Below are positions 34,360 through 44,909 of a stretch of DNA of 64,000 nt, in pieces (positions within the stretch are counted from its first letter, which is position 1; each line of letters opens with the position of its first letter). Both the position numbers and the translations under genes were made by a program. This DNA comes from Helicoverpa zea (Eukaryota; Arthropoda; Insecta; Lepidoptera; Noctuidae). Below the pieces are notes generated by a model. It searched no databases. It was not told where the DNA came from and saw only the letters and a list, made by a program, of their open reading frames with translations. The stretch covers positions 10,106,001-10,170,000 of the forward strand of contig NC_061472.1 in the NCBI RefSeq assembly GCF_022581195.2. The letters run 5' to 3'.

Positions 34360-34480
34360 TATATACAAAACCAGCTTTCGCTTACTCGCAATTTGTTGTA
34401 ACTTCTTTGCGAACTCGGATAAAAAGTCTGCCTCGATAAATGGGCTATCTAACACTGAAAGACTTTTTCCCATGAACATT
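34360..34480 (-). mobile_element. Helitron-like fragment, degraded
   Basis: On the plus strand it reads actcggataaaaagtctgcc and gataaatgggctatctaaca, the inverse of the family's central part. Confidence 0.5.
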
Positions 34481-34799
34481 ACATTCTAAGATTTATAATT
34501 TATTTGTATCCCACCTTTATAACATTATATTAGTACATAGATTAAACATTCTCACTATGTCAAAATAACATCAAATACCGCTGTAGTTTGGAATTTTTTC
34601 ACCATTTCCCAGCGGCGATGGTTTGCTTGCACGTGGGCCGAACTAACGGTTGGCCCGAATCGAACCGGTCCGAGCCGAGCGAGCCTTCGGGGAACTTCGT
34701 GCTAGTTCGGCTTGGGGGATCGGCAGAGTTCCATATACGAATGGAGGCAGAATTGGTGTTGGGACTTTTTGGTAAATAAAACAATAATAATGTCGTAAT

Positions 34800-35500
34800 A
34801 ATAACGTAAGTTGATTAAATTAAAGAAAAATTATTTGTAACGACTTTCGTATGCATAAAATGTTGGATTGATTTGTTTGCATTTTTATTTTATAGTTGTC
34901 TTTTGTTTTCTTAAGTGGGAAAACTCATTTTTATCTAAACATGCAAGGAAACTTCATCGGACCCCTTCTTTGAAGGCTAGTTCCTAAGCTAGTATAATAT
35001 TTTAAGAATACTTAATTTTTATACATGGAGGACCAAAATCAATTAATAATGAATGAATTAATTAAAATGATAAAGCTGTAATTTTAAAAAAATCTGCTAC
35101 AAATAATATTTCTTGGTAGTACTTAAACAATTTGCTAATATAATGTCAGTGTCTGTACTTTATTGTCAGTTAACTAAAGGGTTTATCATCAGCTGTCGAT
35201 CAGTCTTTGTTTTATAAGCGTTATGAAGTCAGGAAATAGTATATTTACGTAATGCGTTTAATGTAGGCCGGCCTACATACAAGCTGTTGTTTCAATGTCA
35301 GTATATTACGCTATAAACTTTTACTACTAGAGATAAAGCTTAGTTTACACTTAGTGGCCCTAAGTTATTATACAGTTCTTGAATAATAACCTTGGCGTTC
35401 TATGTACTAAAGTACCTAATACCCTACTAATATTATACATTTTTAAGTTAAAGGGAAAGTTTTTAAGGATGCATGTAGGTATAAATATATGTTTGTTACT
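34800..35500. other. AT-rich spacer, nothing recognised
   Basis: No exon or element boundary is supported. A small palindrome taggccggccta lies near 35266. Confidence 0.4.
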
Positions 35501-35546
35501 CTTTTTTGGTGGGTAAGTAATCGTCAAATGATCCTTCCCGCTGTGG

Positions 35547-35649
35547 GTGCAGCGTGAGGGAGTGTCAGACTCTTACTGGCTAGAACCCACTTAAGAAGGA
35601 ACATGGTGGGTTCTAGCCAGAAAGAGTCTGACACTCCCTCACGCTGCAC
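35547..35649. repeat. hairpin with 44-bp arms
   Basis: Left arm 35547-35590 (gtgcagcgtgagggagtgtc ...) is inverted at 35606-35649 with a single mismatch, around a 15-bp loop. It is likely a fold-back derived from a dispersed repeat. Confidence 0.82.
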
Positions 35650-36166
35650 CAAACCAATGGACGAGTAACAACTCATCCGCGCAAAAATTACTCAATTAAT
35701 TTGTTTAGGTTTTTTCAGTAAAACGCATGAAGGGATTAATGTTGACGAGAGGGTGAAACTGTGAAAATTGTATTAAAATCCGACTTTATGATAATTTTGA
35801 CAGTTTGTATCTGCCGCCATGACACTTTTCTAGTGCCACAAATTGCTGTTCACAAATCATTATTTTACACACTGGTTTAATACTGTTCTAGTGTGAACGT
35901 AGCCTTAATTTTACAACCATAACTTATAAAGTTATTACAATATGCACCTATGTAATTAGCAATTACCATAGATACAACTATGCATTTTAGTTGACTTTTA
36001 TGGTTTTTATAACACATGAAATTAGGCAGCTGATAGCTTTAATCTTGATTCTAATCGACATCAATAGCAGGTTAAGAACTTACCTAGTACATGAAAGCAT
36101 ACCTACGGATATGCTGAAATGATGAGGTTAGGTTAAAGTTAATTAATTATGTAATTTTCTCCCAGA

Positions 36167-36347
36167 CTAGCTTCTGTCAGCGGTTTCCCCCGCATCCCGT
36201 AGGAACCACAGTACGAACCCGGATAAAAAGTAGCCTATAGCCTTCCTCGATAAATGGGCTATCTAATACTGAAAGAATTTTTCAAATCGGTCCAGTAGTT
36301 CTTGAGTTAAACAAACAAACTCTTCAGCTTTATAATATTAGTATAGA
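36167..36347 (-). mobile_element. Helitron-like element (Lep1-type), complete ends
   Basis: On the minus strand it starts TCTATACTAATATTATAAAG and ends ...AGAAGCTAG, inserted between A and T with no TSD, as expected of Helitrons. At 181 bp it is a non-autonomous copy. The Lep1 name is from memory; the TC start, CTAG end and A|T insertion are seen. Confidence 0.68.
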
Positions 36348-36357
36348 TAAAAAAATA

Positions 36358-36540
36358 CCACGACCCAGAAGACGCAGCATGGACAGGACCCCACTAGCTG
36401 GTCTAACGATCTGTCCAAGGTCGCCGGGAAGCCTGGATGCGGGTTGCTGAAGATCGAGCAAACTGGCGAACCTTGGGGGAGGCAGCAGTCCAGCAGTGGA
36501 ACGTCTTTCAGCTGACTTGACGACGACGACTACTACGGAA
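36358..36540 (+). pseudogene. RTE-type LINE 3' end with frameshift
   Basis: One frame reads WSNDLSKVAGK, and the next reads AWMRVAEDRANWRTLGEAA, VQQWNVFQLT and a stop. Together these match the C-terminal end common to lepidopteran RTE-type reverse transcriptase ORFs, broken by one frameshift. A (GAC)n-like tail, tgacgacgacgac, follows. It is a 5'-truncated insertion that touches the Helitron-like copy on its left. Confidence 0.6.
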
Positions 36541-36621
36541 AAAAAGACTACCACCCGGATTGAAGACTACTTATCTAGTTAACGACTTCCCAAAAAGGAA
36601 GTCGGTTGAAAACAATGCCAG

Positions 36622-37013
36622 GGGCCCGATTCTTCTAATTTTACTTAAGCGACATACGATTCACGTTCGACTCGGTTCGACTGAGATCCAATCCCGACTC
36701 GATTACGATTGAAGCGTACCTATGTGGCATTCCGCTATTTTTTCTTTGAAATAAACGTTTTTATCCTTTTCTGTCATTCAATAATGAATCATTTTGTCTG
36801 CAAATAATTTACGATTGCAAAATGATTGCACAGCAAACTACCGTATCAACAAAATAGCAGACCAATCGCAAACCAATCGAATGTCGTTGGAATACGATTG
36901 GTCTTATATTGAAAGTAGCAGAATGCCCGATAAGGTTAAAATTGATATTGCGATCATATTGCGATTCGATTTCTATTCAATTTTGTCATTATTAACTTAG
37001 GAGAATCGGGCCC
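36622..37013 (+). mobile_element. PIF/Harbinger-like MITE, copy 1
   Basis: The 392-bp element has inverted ends GGGCCCGATTCTTCTAA ... TTAGGAGAATCGGGCCC. It is flanked by CAG on the left and CTG on the right. The other two copies have CAG on both sides, which fits a 3-bp CWG target. The internal open frame is shared with the other copies only as repeat sequence. Confidence 0.72.
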
Positions 37014-37019
37014 CTGATG

Positions 37020-38240
37020 TTTGCTTTTCTACACTTTGTTAACCTGTAGTAAATTATTGAGGAAAGTTTTTCATTTTCAAGCGTTTAAGTAGCTTTAACT
37101 TTTTATGGCATGGCAATACCTACCTATGGGTAATTTTAAACCATTCTTGACCATATCAATCTGCAATTTAATTAAGTTATTAACACGTCGCCATAAAATA
37201 TATTTAACGTTCTTCCCAGTGTAATTATAAAACTAGTGTTTTATCCTCTATCTTCATGAGAAAAAGCTAGTAATTTCAAGGAATGCTGCTGTCCACTCCG
37301 TTAGACGTAAGTCTCTGTGAAGATATCAAAGTAAATAAGTACATAATTAGTCCTATCTATGTAAGTACCTATCTTCTAATGTGTGTGAAATATCATTTTT
37401 AGTTGTTTGATTTTGAACTTTAGTGCTCAGGTTGTAAGGTGGATTTTCAAATGCAAAAGTTTTTGCTAGTGTTCTTTTAAATTAAAGTATTACATATCTA
37501 TTTTTTCAGTACCTAATGTAGAAATATGGCGATTTAGCTGTTCTTCGCAGTTTCCACCCGCGTCCCGATAGAACCATTTCTCGAAACAGGTAAAAAAACC
37601 TTTGTAGATTTCGATTCTAATAGGTATTTCTACATTTCAGATCCTATCTACCTACGTTTTTAACAAACGTCTCGGCTATGCCCCTTCGATTTCGACTTTA
37701 ACTAAGGATCTTCCCTCTCCCGGATAAAGGAAATAGGTACTTAAGTACTTAGCCTTACTTAGCTTTTTGGAGTACCAAGCACCATCACATATGCACTCAG
37801 TCGTTTTACCGTGAAAGTTTTACAAAGAAGCACACATATTTTTAACCGACTTACCAAAAGGAGTCGCCTTTTCTTTATCAGATATGTGCATGTTATGTAA
37901 CTCGCTCATTTTGACACTGACCCATTGGCCGTTTTCACACTTATAATATGAGTTAGTTAACAAATCACAGCCCAGATTGCTGGTCAAGTAGATTAGTTAA
38001 AATCTTATTTATACAATATGTGAGTTGTTCCATATTGCTGGGACCCACGGCTGAATGGGTTCTGTGTACACCGTGAGGTCAAATATCACAAAGTTTGATG
38101 ACAGCCGACCGGCGCGCGCGCAGGTGGACTGCAGTAGTTCCAGTCTGGGTTAGAAAAAGGCACTGAAGTTTTGCCTAGGTACTGTATAATACATTGAAGG
38201 CTTCTTTTTAAAGTAACTATAGATCATGAGAGTGTGTCTG
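37020..38240. other. AT-rich spacer with repeat scraps
   Basis: Helitron-like fragment near 37545-37600 (gtttccacccgcgtcccgat). 'accgacttaccaaaagga' near 37850 is the end motif of another dispersed repeat. No gene is seen. Confidence 0.4.
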
Positions 38241-38256
38241 ATCTTGTATCCAACAA

Positions 38257-38291
38257 TATCGATATTATGGTCAACTACCATAATATCGATA
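38257..38291. repeat. short perfect hairpin
   Basis: tatcgatattatgg and ccataatatcgata flank a 7-bp loop (tcaacta). Confidence 0.75.
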
Positions 38292-38845
38292 CTTCTAGTA
38301 AAATTCAGTGCTTTTACTTAACTGGCAACTAACTTCACAGATTTTGCATAATTTTTAAGATGTTTTATTAAATGAATATATGCTTTATTTTTTATCAATG
38401 TAGTCGAAAAGGCAATTCTCCAAACCAACCTAAACTCAAACCTAAACAATTCTAAAAATTTGATTTTAGACATTTTAGAACTAAAACCCTGTTTTTTTTT
38501 TAATAACGAATCGTACGCGTTTTGACGGCTTGAATTGAAATGATTAATGTCGACTTTATTGTCCCATAAACAAAACAATAAAAAACATAAAGTAATCATC
38601 ACATGCCCAAATATTTATTAAAAAAAAATGCATACTTAACCTTCTTACACAAACCTGCGTGCTAAGGCACTCCAATTAAAGTGTTATTCAGACGTAGCTG
38701 TAAACATAGACAAACTCGCAGTATAAACATAGCTTGTGCTGCGTCATCGCTTGCCTTATCTCAACATTATACCTACTATACTTACTTACTATGCAGTTAT
38801 GTACCACAATACCTGTGTACCTACCCATTATCAATGTGTGTATGT

Positions 38846-39592
38846 ACCTAAATCAGTGGTTCTTAACCGGTGGTCCGCGGACCACTGGTGGTCCCTGGAG
38901 GCATTCCAAGTGATCCGCGAAGCTAAGCTAAGCTTCGCGACGTTGCTATACGTTATCTAACTTAATTTTTATCGACTTATAATTGCGAGCGGGGGTTTCG
39001 CATGGACGTATATCTGGTGTGTCGTACCTAGTCGTATTCATGAAAATGTATGTTTGGGCTACATTTTACATAATATTTGGTTGAAGTCCGATAAAAATTT
39101 CGCGCTCGCTTCGCTCGCGTATTCAGAAACTATATGCCCTTATTTTGGCATTTTTCAACAAACAAAAAGTTAAGTACGTTTGGGCTAAATTTCACGTAAT
39201 ATTTGGGTTAAGTCCGATAAAATTTCGCGCTCGCTTCGCTCGCGTATTCAGAAACTATATTATGGCATTTGTTTTTGCATTTGTCAACAAACAAAACGTT
39301 AAGTACGTTTGGGCTAAATTTTACGTAATTTTTGGTTCAAGTCCGATAAAAATTTCGCGCTCGCTTCGCTCGCGCGTTTGGAACTACATAGGCGAGTTTT
39401 TTCTTTATTTGCATTTGCTTACCTACACAACTGCCGACATGCGTTTAGCTTTGAGTAGAACTGACCCAAAAATTCAGATTTTTTTTTGATAAATAATAAA
39501 AGAAATGATGGTGATGAGGTGGTCCCCGGCAAGACAAACTTTAGTGAAAGTGGTCCCTCATGTCAAAAAGGTTAAGAACCACTGACCTAAAT
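38846..39592. mobile_element. hAT-type MITE with 8-bp TSD and internal tandem repeats
   Basis: Element 38854-39584 (731 bp) begins CAGTGGTTCTTAACC and ends GGTTAAGAACCACTG, flanked by exact 8-bp duplications acctaaat (38846-38853, 39585-39592). These ends and TSD length are diagnostic of hAT elements. The middle holds three tandem units of about 128 bp. No transposase is present. Confidence 0.9.
39046..39385. repeat. three tandem units of about 128 bp with a CG-rich core
   Basis: Each unit contains gt(a)cgtttgggctaaatt, then aagtccgataaa, then the CG-rich core tcgcgctcgcttcgctcgcg. The core is unusually CpG-dense in an otherwise AT-rich element. The 114-codon open frame here is created by the repeats. 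Confidence 0.88.
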
Positions 39593-39794
39593 AAATGTTG
39601 CGTGGTCTAGACCTTTTTAACGCGCTTTTATTAGGTCGACTTGTATGTAACTAAATAGTAATGAAATCTCATCATCATCATCCTCCTGCTCTTATCCCAA
39701 TTTTATTTTTGGTCTGCTGGTCTATCTTTCTTCTTCCATGGTCTTCTAACTGCCGTCACCTCAAGTGAGATTCTTTCTAAACATATCAACTTTG

Positions 39795-40134
39795 TACCCT
39801 AAAGCCTCAGAAACTACTGAACGGATTTGTAAACTTCTTTCACTGTTGGAAAGCTACACTCTTCCCAAGTAACATCTATACTAATATTATAAAGCTGAAG
39901 AGTTTGTTTGTTTGAACGCGCTAATCTCCGAAACTACTGGTCCGATTTGAAAAATTCTTTCAGTGTTAGATAGCCCATTTATCGAGGAAGGCTATAGGCT
40001 TTTTATCCGGGTTCGTGCAGAGGTTCCCACGGGATGCGCGTGAAACCGCTGGCAGAAGCTAGTAAGCTATATTTTATCCCGGTACCAGCACTAGTTCCCA
40101 AGGAATGTGGGCGAAACCGCGGGAATTCCGCAAG
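39795..40134 (+). mobile_element. older Helitron-like copy, interrupted by a younger one
   Basis: The left part reads taccctaaagcctcagaaac through cttcccaagtaaca and stops at 39874. The right part resumes at 40063 with taagctatattttatcccgg and runs to the usual end region (gcgaaaccgcggg). Uninterrupted relatives read ...gagtaacataggctatatttta, so the two parts join exactly. Confidence 0.75.
39875..40062 (+). mobile_element. younger Helitron-like copy (Lep1-type) nested inside the older one
   Basis: It starts TCTATACTAATATTATAAAG and ends GGCAGAAGCTAG, at 188 bp. It is preceded by A and followed by T with no TSD, and lies precisely within the older copy. Confidence 0.8.
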
Positions 40135-40476
40135 AAAGTTAGTAAGTAGTAGGTGTCTCAGTATTTTGAAAATTTTTGTAATTTTCTGCTTGTACAACAT
40201 GTTTATTTCAAAGATCAGTCCAAGAATCAGGAATACAAATGAATAACAAACCATATCTAAGGTGAATAACTTCGAAATCTAGTTTTTTCTAGAAAACACT
40301 ATAAACAGAGATAAATTAATTAATATGGTCGTTTCAAATAAAATATGAACTATTTCATGTGTTTAACCACAGATAAAAGAAAAGGATTAGCTATTTTATG
40401 TCCAGTTATTTTGAGTACTAGGTAATTTGTGACTTTTTATGGTTTGATAAAAATGCACCTGGATCAGTATTTTTTT

Positions 40477-40758
40477 AAAATACCTACCTTTTAACAAAAA
40501 TGTGTTTTTGATTTCACACTAATATTTAAAACGGGGCTAAGCTGCACTTGCTCTAAGGTTTTGGTAAAATACTTCTGCAGTTTTGCCCTTTTCAAGTCAT
40601 TTGATGCATCCAGCATCAAAATACCTACCTTTTAACAAAAATGTGTTTTTGATTTCACACTAATATTTAAAACGGGGCTAAGCTGCACTTGCTCTAAGGT
40701 TTTGGTAAAATACTTCTGCAGTTTTGCCCTTTTCAAGTCATTTGATGCATCCAGCATC
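40477..40758 (+). repeat. perfect tandem duplication, 2 x 141 bp
   Basis: Units 40477-40617 and 40618-40758 are identical base for base as read. Each starts aaaatacctacc and ends gatgcatccagcatc. This is a recent duplication or an assembly artefact. There is no gene content. Confidence 0.93.
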
Positions 40759-40767
40759 ACGTATTTA

Positions 40768-40924
40768 TTTGTACCCCAAAGGCTCTGACACCACTGACTC
40801 GCTTTGAGAGTTATTTCACTGTTGTAAAGCGTCAGTCTTTCCGAGTAACATAGGCTAAATTTTATCCCGGTACCCGTATAGTAGCTTACAGGGGATGTGG
40901 GTTAAACCTCGAGAAAACGGCTGA
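40768..40924 (+). mobile_element. Helitron-like fragment, degraded
   Basis: Reads gtaccccaaaggctctgaca, then ttttatcccggtacccgtat and gaaaacggct, without a clean CTAG end. Confidence 0.55.
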
Positions 40925-40929
40925 TTTTG

Positions 40930-43900
40930 AACAAACTTAATTGTCCGAACCATTAAGTTTACTAGATAAGAATCAGATCTGAGGAGATGACGCAGCAAAA
41001 CTTCAGAACAAACTGCATTACATACAAATAGCAAATATTTATATAATTTATCTTCCTGACAGTCCGTTATCAAATGATCTGACTTACTATGGTGGTCACC
41101 GAAACACAGAATTGATTGACGTAAAATAAATAACAGTAAAGATACTAATTTAAATATTTAATAAGTTCAGCCATTTCTAAACGGAACTAGCGGCTGCCAA
41201 CATTTTGAGGAAAAGAAACAAAAATTTGACAATTCCGAAATCGCCCTTTTATGCTTTTTATGAGTCATTTGGTTACAAAATACTTGATTAAATGATTTTG
41301 ATGATTATTTTGATAATTTAAGGCTACTTTATTATGGTTACGATTTCTTCACTTTCCTTATTGACATAAATAACTTAGTATTGTTTATGTCGATGATTCA
41401 AGCTTCCATTTTTGATCTAGGCTTTGTAACTTTGATTTCTCAGCTCAAAACAAGTCCTTTTTTTGTAATTTCTCAGTAGCAATCGCGTTGGTGTCGGATT
41501 GAAAATATTGCATTAATTTATCACCTTATGTTATAATTAAGATGCATTTTTCAGAAAAATAACGTCATATTGCAAAATATACATAATGATCTAAAATTAT
41601 CTTTGAAACTTTAAAAATCGAATGATCTGTCAAAATAAATGTTATATTTAAAAAAAAGCATAAAGTAGATTTGAAAATGTAGATTTATGTGTGGGAACGA
41701 AGATATTCATTAGTTTTTTCTATATATAATAATTTTAAATATATTCTATAACAGTTAAGCAGTATCGGAGTTGAAAAACTTTAAATGCATCACTCTGGTC
41801 ACTGACTTTTACGAATTCCAATTTGGTAAACCTGTCAGGTGAGTGAGGTAAAAATTGTATTAGATTAAAATATAAAGATCAGATATTTCGCTCGATTTTA
41901 TCTAGGTAATGGTTTGGTTAGAACAGAACCTAAGGTTTAACGTGGAAATCATATTTTTTTTTTTTTGTTTAAACAGTAAGTTATTTCATTTATCGAAGCA
42001 TTTTTATTTCGGTACTTATTAATTACTTACCTAGCAATTAACGAAAAAATATTCCTTCAGCTAGAACTTTCTTTAGCTACTTGAATAGAGCTTATTTTCA
42101 AAATGTTAAAGTTTCTTTTCGAAAGAAGTGCCTAGGTGTTAAAAAATACCCGAAAAAAATAAAAAATTGAAGTGTGAGTCGCACCTGTGAGTCATCATAA
42201 AGCTATAAACAGGATCTTTGATGAAGCTGTAACTAGAATAATCTAATTAAATTAATCGATTTTGCATCAATATTTAATTACTTGCATAAATTAACAGTTC
42301 ATCGCCCAGGTACACCTACTCCAATAAACTGTAGATATGCTCATAAAACATTACAAATAAATATTGGATTAACTCGGTGGTCTAAAATTATAAAATATCA
42401 ATGAGGAATGTAGTTATTTTATAAATAAGTATTATCTACAAGCTTCTGCATCTAGAAAGAAATACCTACCCTCCACACACTGAAAAAAGCTAGCTAAAAA
42501 TATAGTAAAAATAACAGATTAAGTATTTATTATTTATTTTTCCGTTTTTACTTATTAGCTACCTATCTTATAAAATCAGTAAGCTAAGATCAAATTTATC
42601 AAAATCGGAAGTTTCAGCGTGAAATATGAAAAATATATAAATATATTCATTCACACATTCCTACATACAAACTTTGGATTTGATTAGAAATAGATACAAA
42701 AGTCACCCCAAATCGCGTGCGGGGAAAACCCGGGGACAAAATAGGGTTCGTCCAAGACATCCCCAGAAATTTTAATAATGTGTGAAATACGAATATATGG
42801 ATGTTTGGTAAGTAGGTAGTTCGATAAAAAGCAAAGCCGCGAGGGGCAACTATTTAGTTTATCTATAAACAGCTTGTCAAAAAAACATCATAAATAATAT
42901 TGCAAAAAACGCAGAAAAAATTGATTGTGGCTTTCAAAAATGGCCCATACAATATCTATTTGCATTTTATTGTAATTTTTTTCCAAAAGTTGACAAAACA
43001 TAAAATGCTTTTTTTCCTGTAAATATAAATCAAGATTTTTTTTAATTTCTATGTATGTAGGTATATTTTATGCAACGGGGTGCGTTCAAATTAATAAATT
43101 GTTATTTTAGGTTATCCATAATTTATTTAAGCCTATTATTTATTTATATCGTAAAAGTTTATTTTCCATGTTTTATTATTAAATTAATTATTCATTAAGT
43201 AACTTAATCCCTGGTTATAGATTTTTTAAATGCCTAGGATGCTTATTTTGAGTGCTTAAATATCATTTTACAGCTATTTATCTTGTATTGTATTTTTTAT
43301 ACAAATACCATGTCCCCGATATTTTTTACCAATTAATAAAAAGATACCCGATACCTATAGGCATGTAAATTTCTAACCTAAGGATTTATAATTTATGTAG
43401 ACAGGGACTAGATAGGCCATATGTTTTCGTGAGAAATTAGCGAAATAATAAAAAGGAAAATACAATCAGCATATAGGTAACTATAACAGCTCGGTTCGTA
43501 ATTTGTCAGCTGCTTCTAAATCAAATCTTAAAAACATCATGATGAATTAAAGGAAGCCAAATCATGCAGTACTTTCTCGATCTCAAACATTCGGCTAAGT
43601 TTTCATACTCGAATTACAATTCCATCTTACGAACTCCTTTGTCAAATTGTCTATGGTCCCCGGAAACGTACACAAAAGGCCTAATTTTTTCTCACCCAGT
43701 TCTAAGAAAGGGCAGGTACTGAGTATCGGGTACTTATTGTACTTGGCTTAGGTAAAAATTATTAACAATCCATCCTGGGTGCGCACACTATTTATTTCTA
43801 TGGAATTTTATGATTTACGTTTAGTTAACATCAATAGGAACGCGGTCAAACAATGGCGGGAGAAAGTTCTTACCGATATTTTTAATGTTTCGAAATTCAA

Positions 43901-44275
43901 GTTTGGAACAAGGCGTTCTGTGTTAAAAATTTGAATATGGAATGGTTTTAATGTATGTTCTTTTCTTATTTATTAGAATGGCTAGCTTTTTTGCATTTAC
44001 GTAAGCAAAATAATTAAAATGAGTCAGCTATTTTATTAAATGTTAAAAAAAATTCAATACTTTTACACTTTCAAGTTCATTGGACTTAATAGCAATAGGT
44101 ATTCACTACCGAGATATCTACTGAGGAAGCATTTGTTTTTTTTATTGTCAATCTCATTAATTTTGCATAAAACAGTTATTTTCTATGTATTTCCAAAATA
44201 TTAATGCATCGGAACGTATGAACTTAATTGAGTAACCAGACCGCATGCTTTTTAAAAAACTGAAAAATCTATTCA
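40930..44275. other. very AT-rich spacer, no gene seen
   Basis: Homopolymer-rich DNA with no exon, hairpin or element end that I can support. Confidence 0.5.
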
Positions 44276-44280
44276 TTATA

Positions 44281-44686
44281 CTGGGTGTGTCGTTCATAAT
44301 CACATTAAATCCTATCGCATATACTTTATAATATTCTATGGCGAATTGTAAAAAAAATACCTAATTCATTCAGTGGTTTAACCACAGGAGTCATTTTTCG
44401 TTTTTATAATTTACAACATTATGTGTAAAGCAGAGATAAAGTTAGGAGTCTCGAATGTTTTGATCAGTTGACAACTGTCAGCTTTCAAGGGAGAATTTCA
44501 GTTGTTTGTAATCACTGACATTTATATGGTGTTCTATTTTTCGCACATTTTTATTCTATTTACTTTGTTTGAAAAAATCATTTTTTTTATTTTTACGCAT
44601 TTTTCTTTTTTCTTTGTGTTAATCGACGTATATTAACCAGTATATTAACGCATTTAATTTAATGTGATTGTGAACGACACACCCGA
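44281..44686. mobile_element. MITE with TA target duplication (Tc1/mariner-like)
   Basis: The 406-bp element has inverted ends of about 29 bp: GGGTGTGTCGTTCATAATCA on the left, mirrored as TGATTGTGAACGACACACCC on the right. It is flanked by TA at 44279-44280 and 44687-44688. No ORF. Confidence 0.75.
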
Positions 44687-44711
44687 TATTAGTTCCATAA
44701 TAGATATATAG

Positions 44712-44905
44712 AAAAAAGAACTCATCTTGATCTTCCTAGCCTTTACCCAACTATGTTGCGACTCAACCCGGGCAACCCAATACCCCTTGGTAAGACTGAT
44801 TGTCAAACTTACTAGCTTCTGACCGCCCATAACGACTGCCAAAGATGTTCAAATGACAGCCGAGGACATACCTACAGTTTATCGTGCCCTCCGAAATGAA
44901 AAAAA
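44712..44905 (-). mobile_element. SINE fragment (same family as 29.95 kb)
   Basis: Reads cgggcaacccaatacccctt, ataacgactgccaaagatgt and gacagccgaggac, the inverse of the SINE body, followed by an A run. Confidence 0.65.
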
Positions 44906-44909
44906 AAAC

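Noticed and set aside
36794..37000. 68-codon frame, also seen at 47474-47662 (minus)
   Set aside because: The similarity of the two frames comes from the MITE copies; the frame is not maintained at the same length and no domain is present.
39145..39489. 114-codon frame with repeated KYVWAKF
   Set aside because: Generated by the three tandem units inside the hAT MITE.
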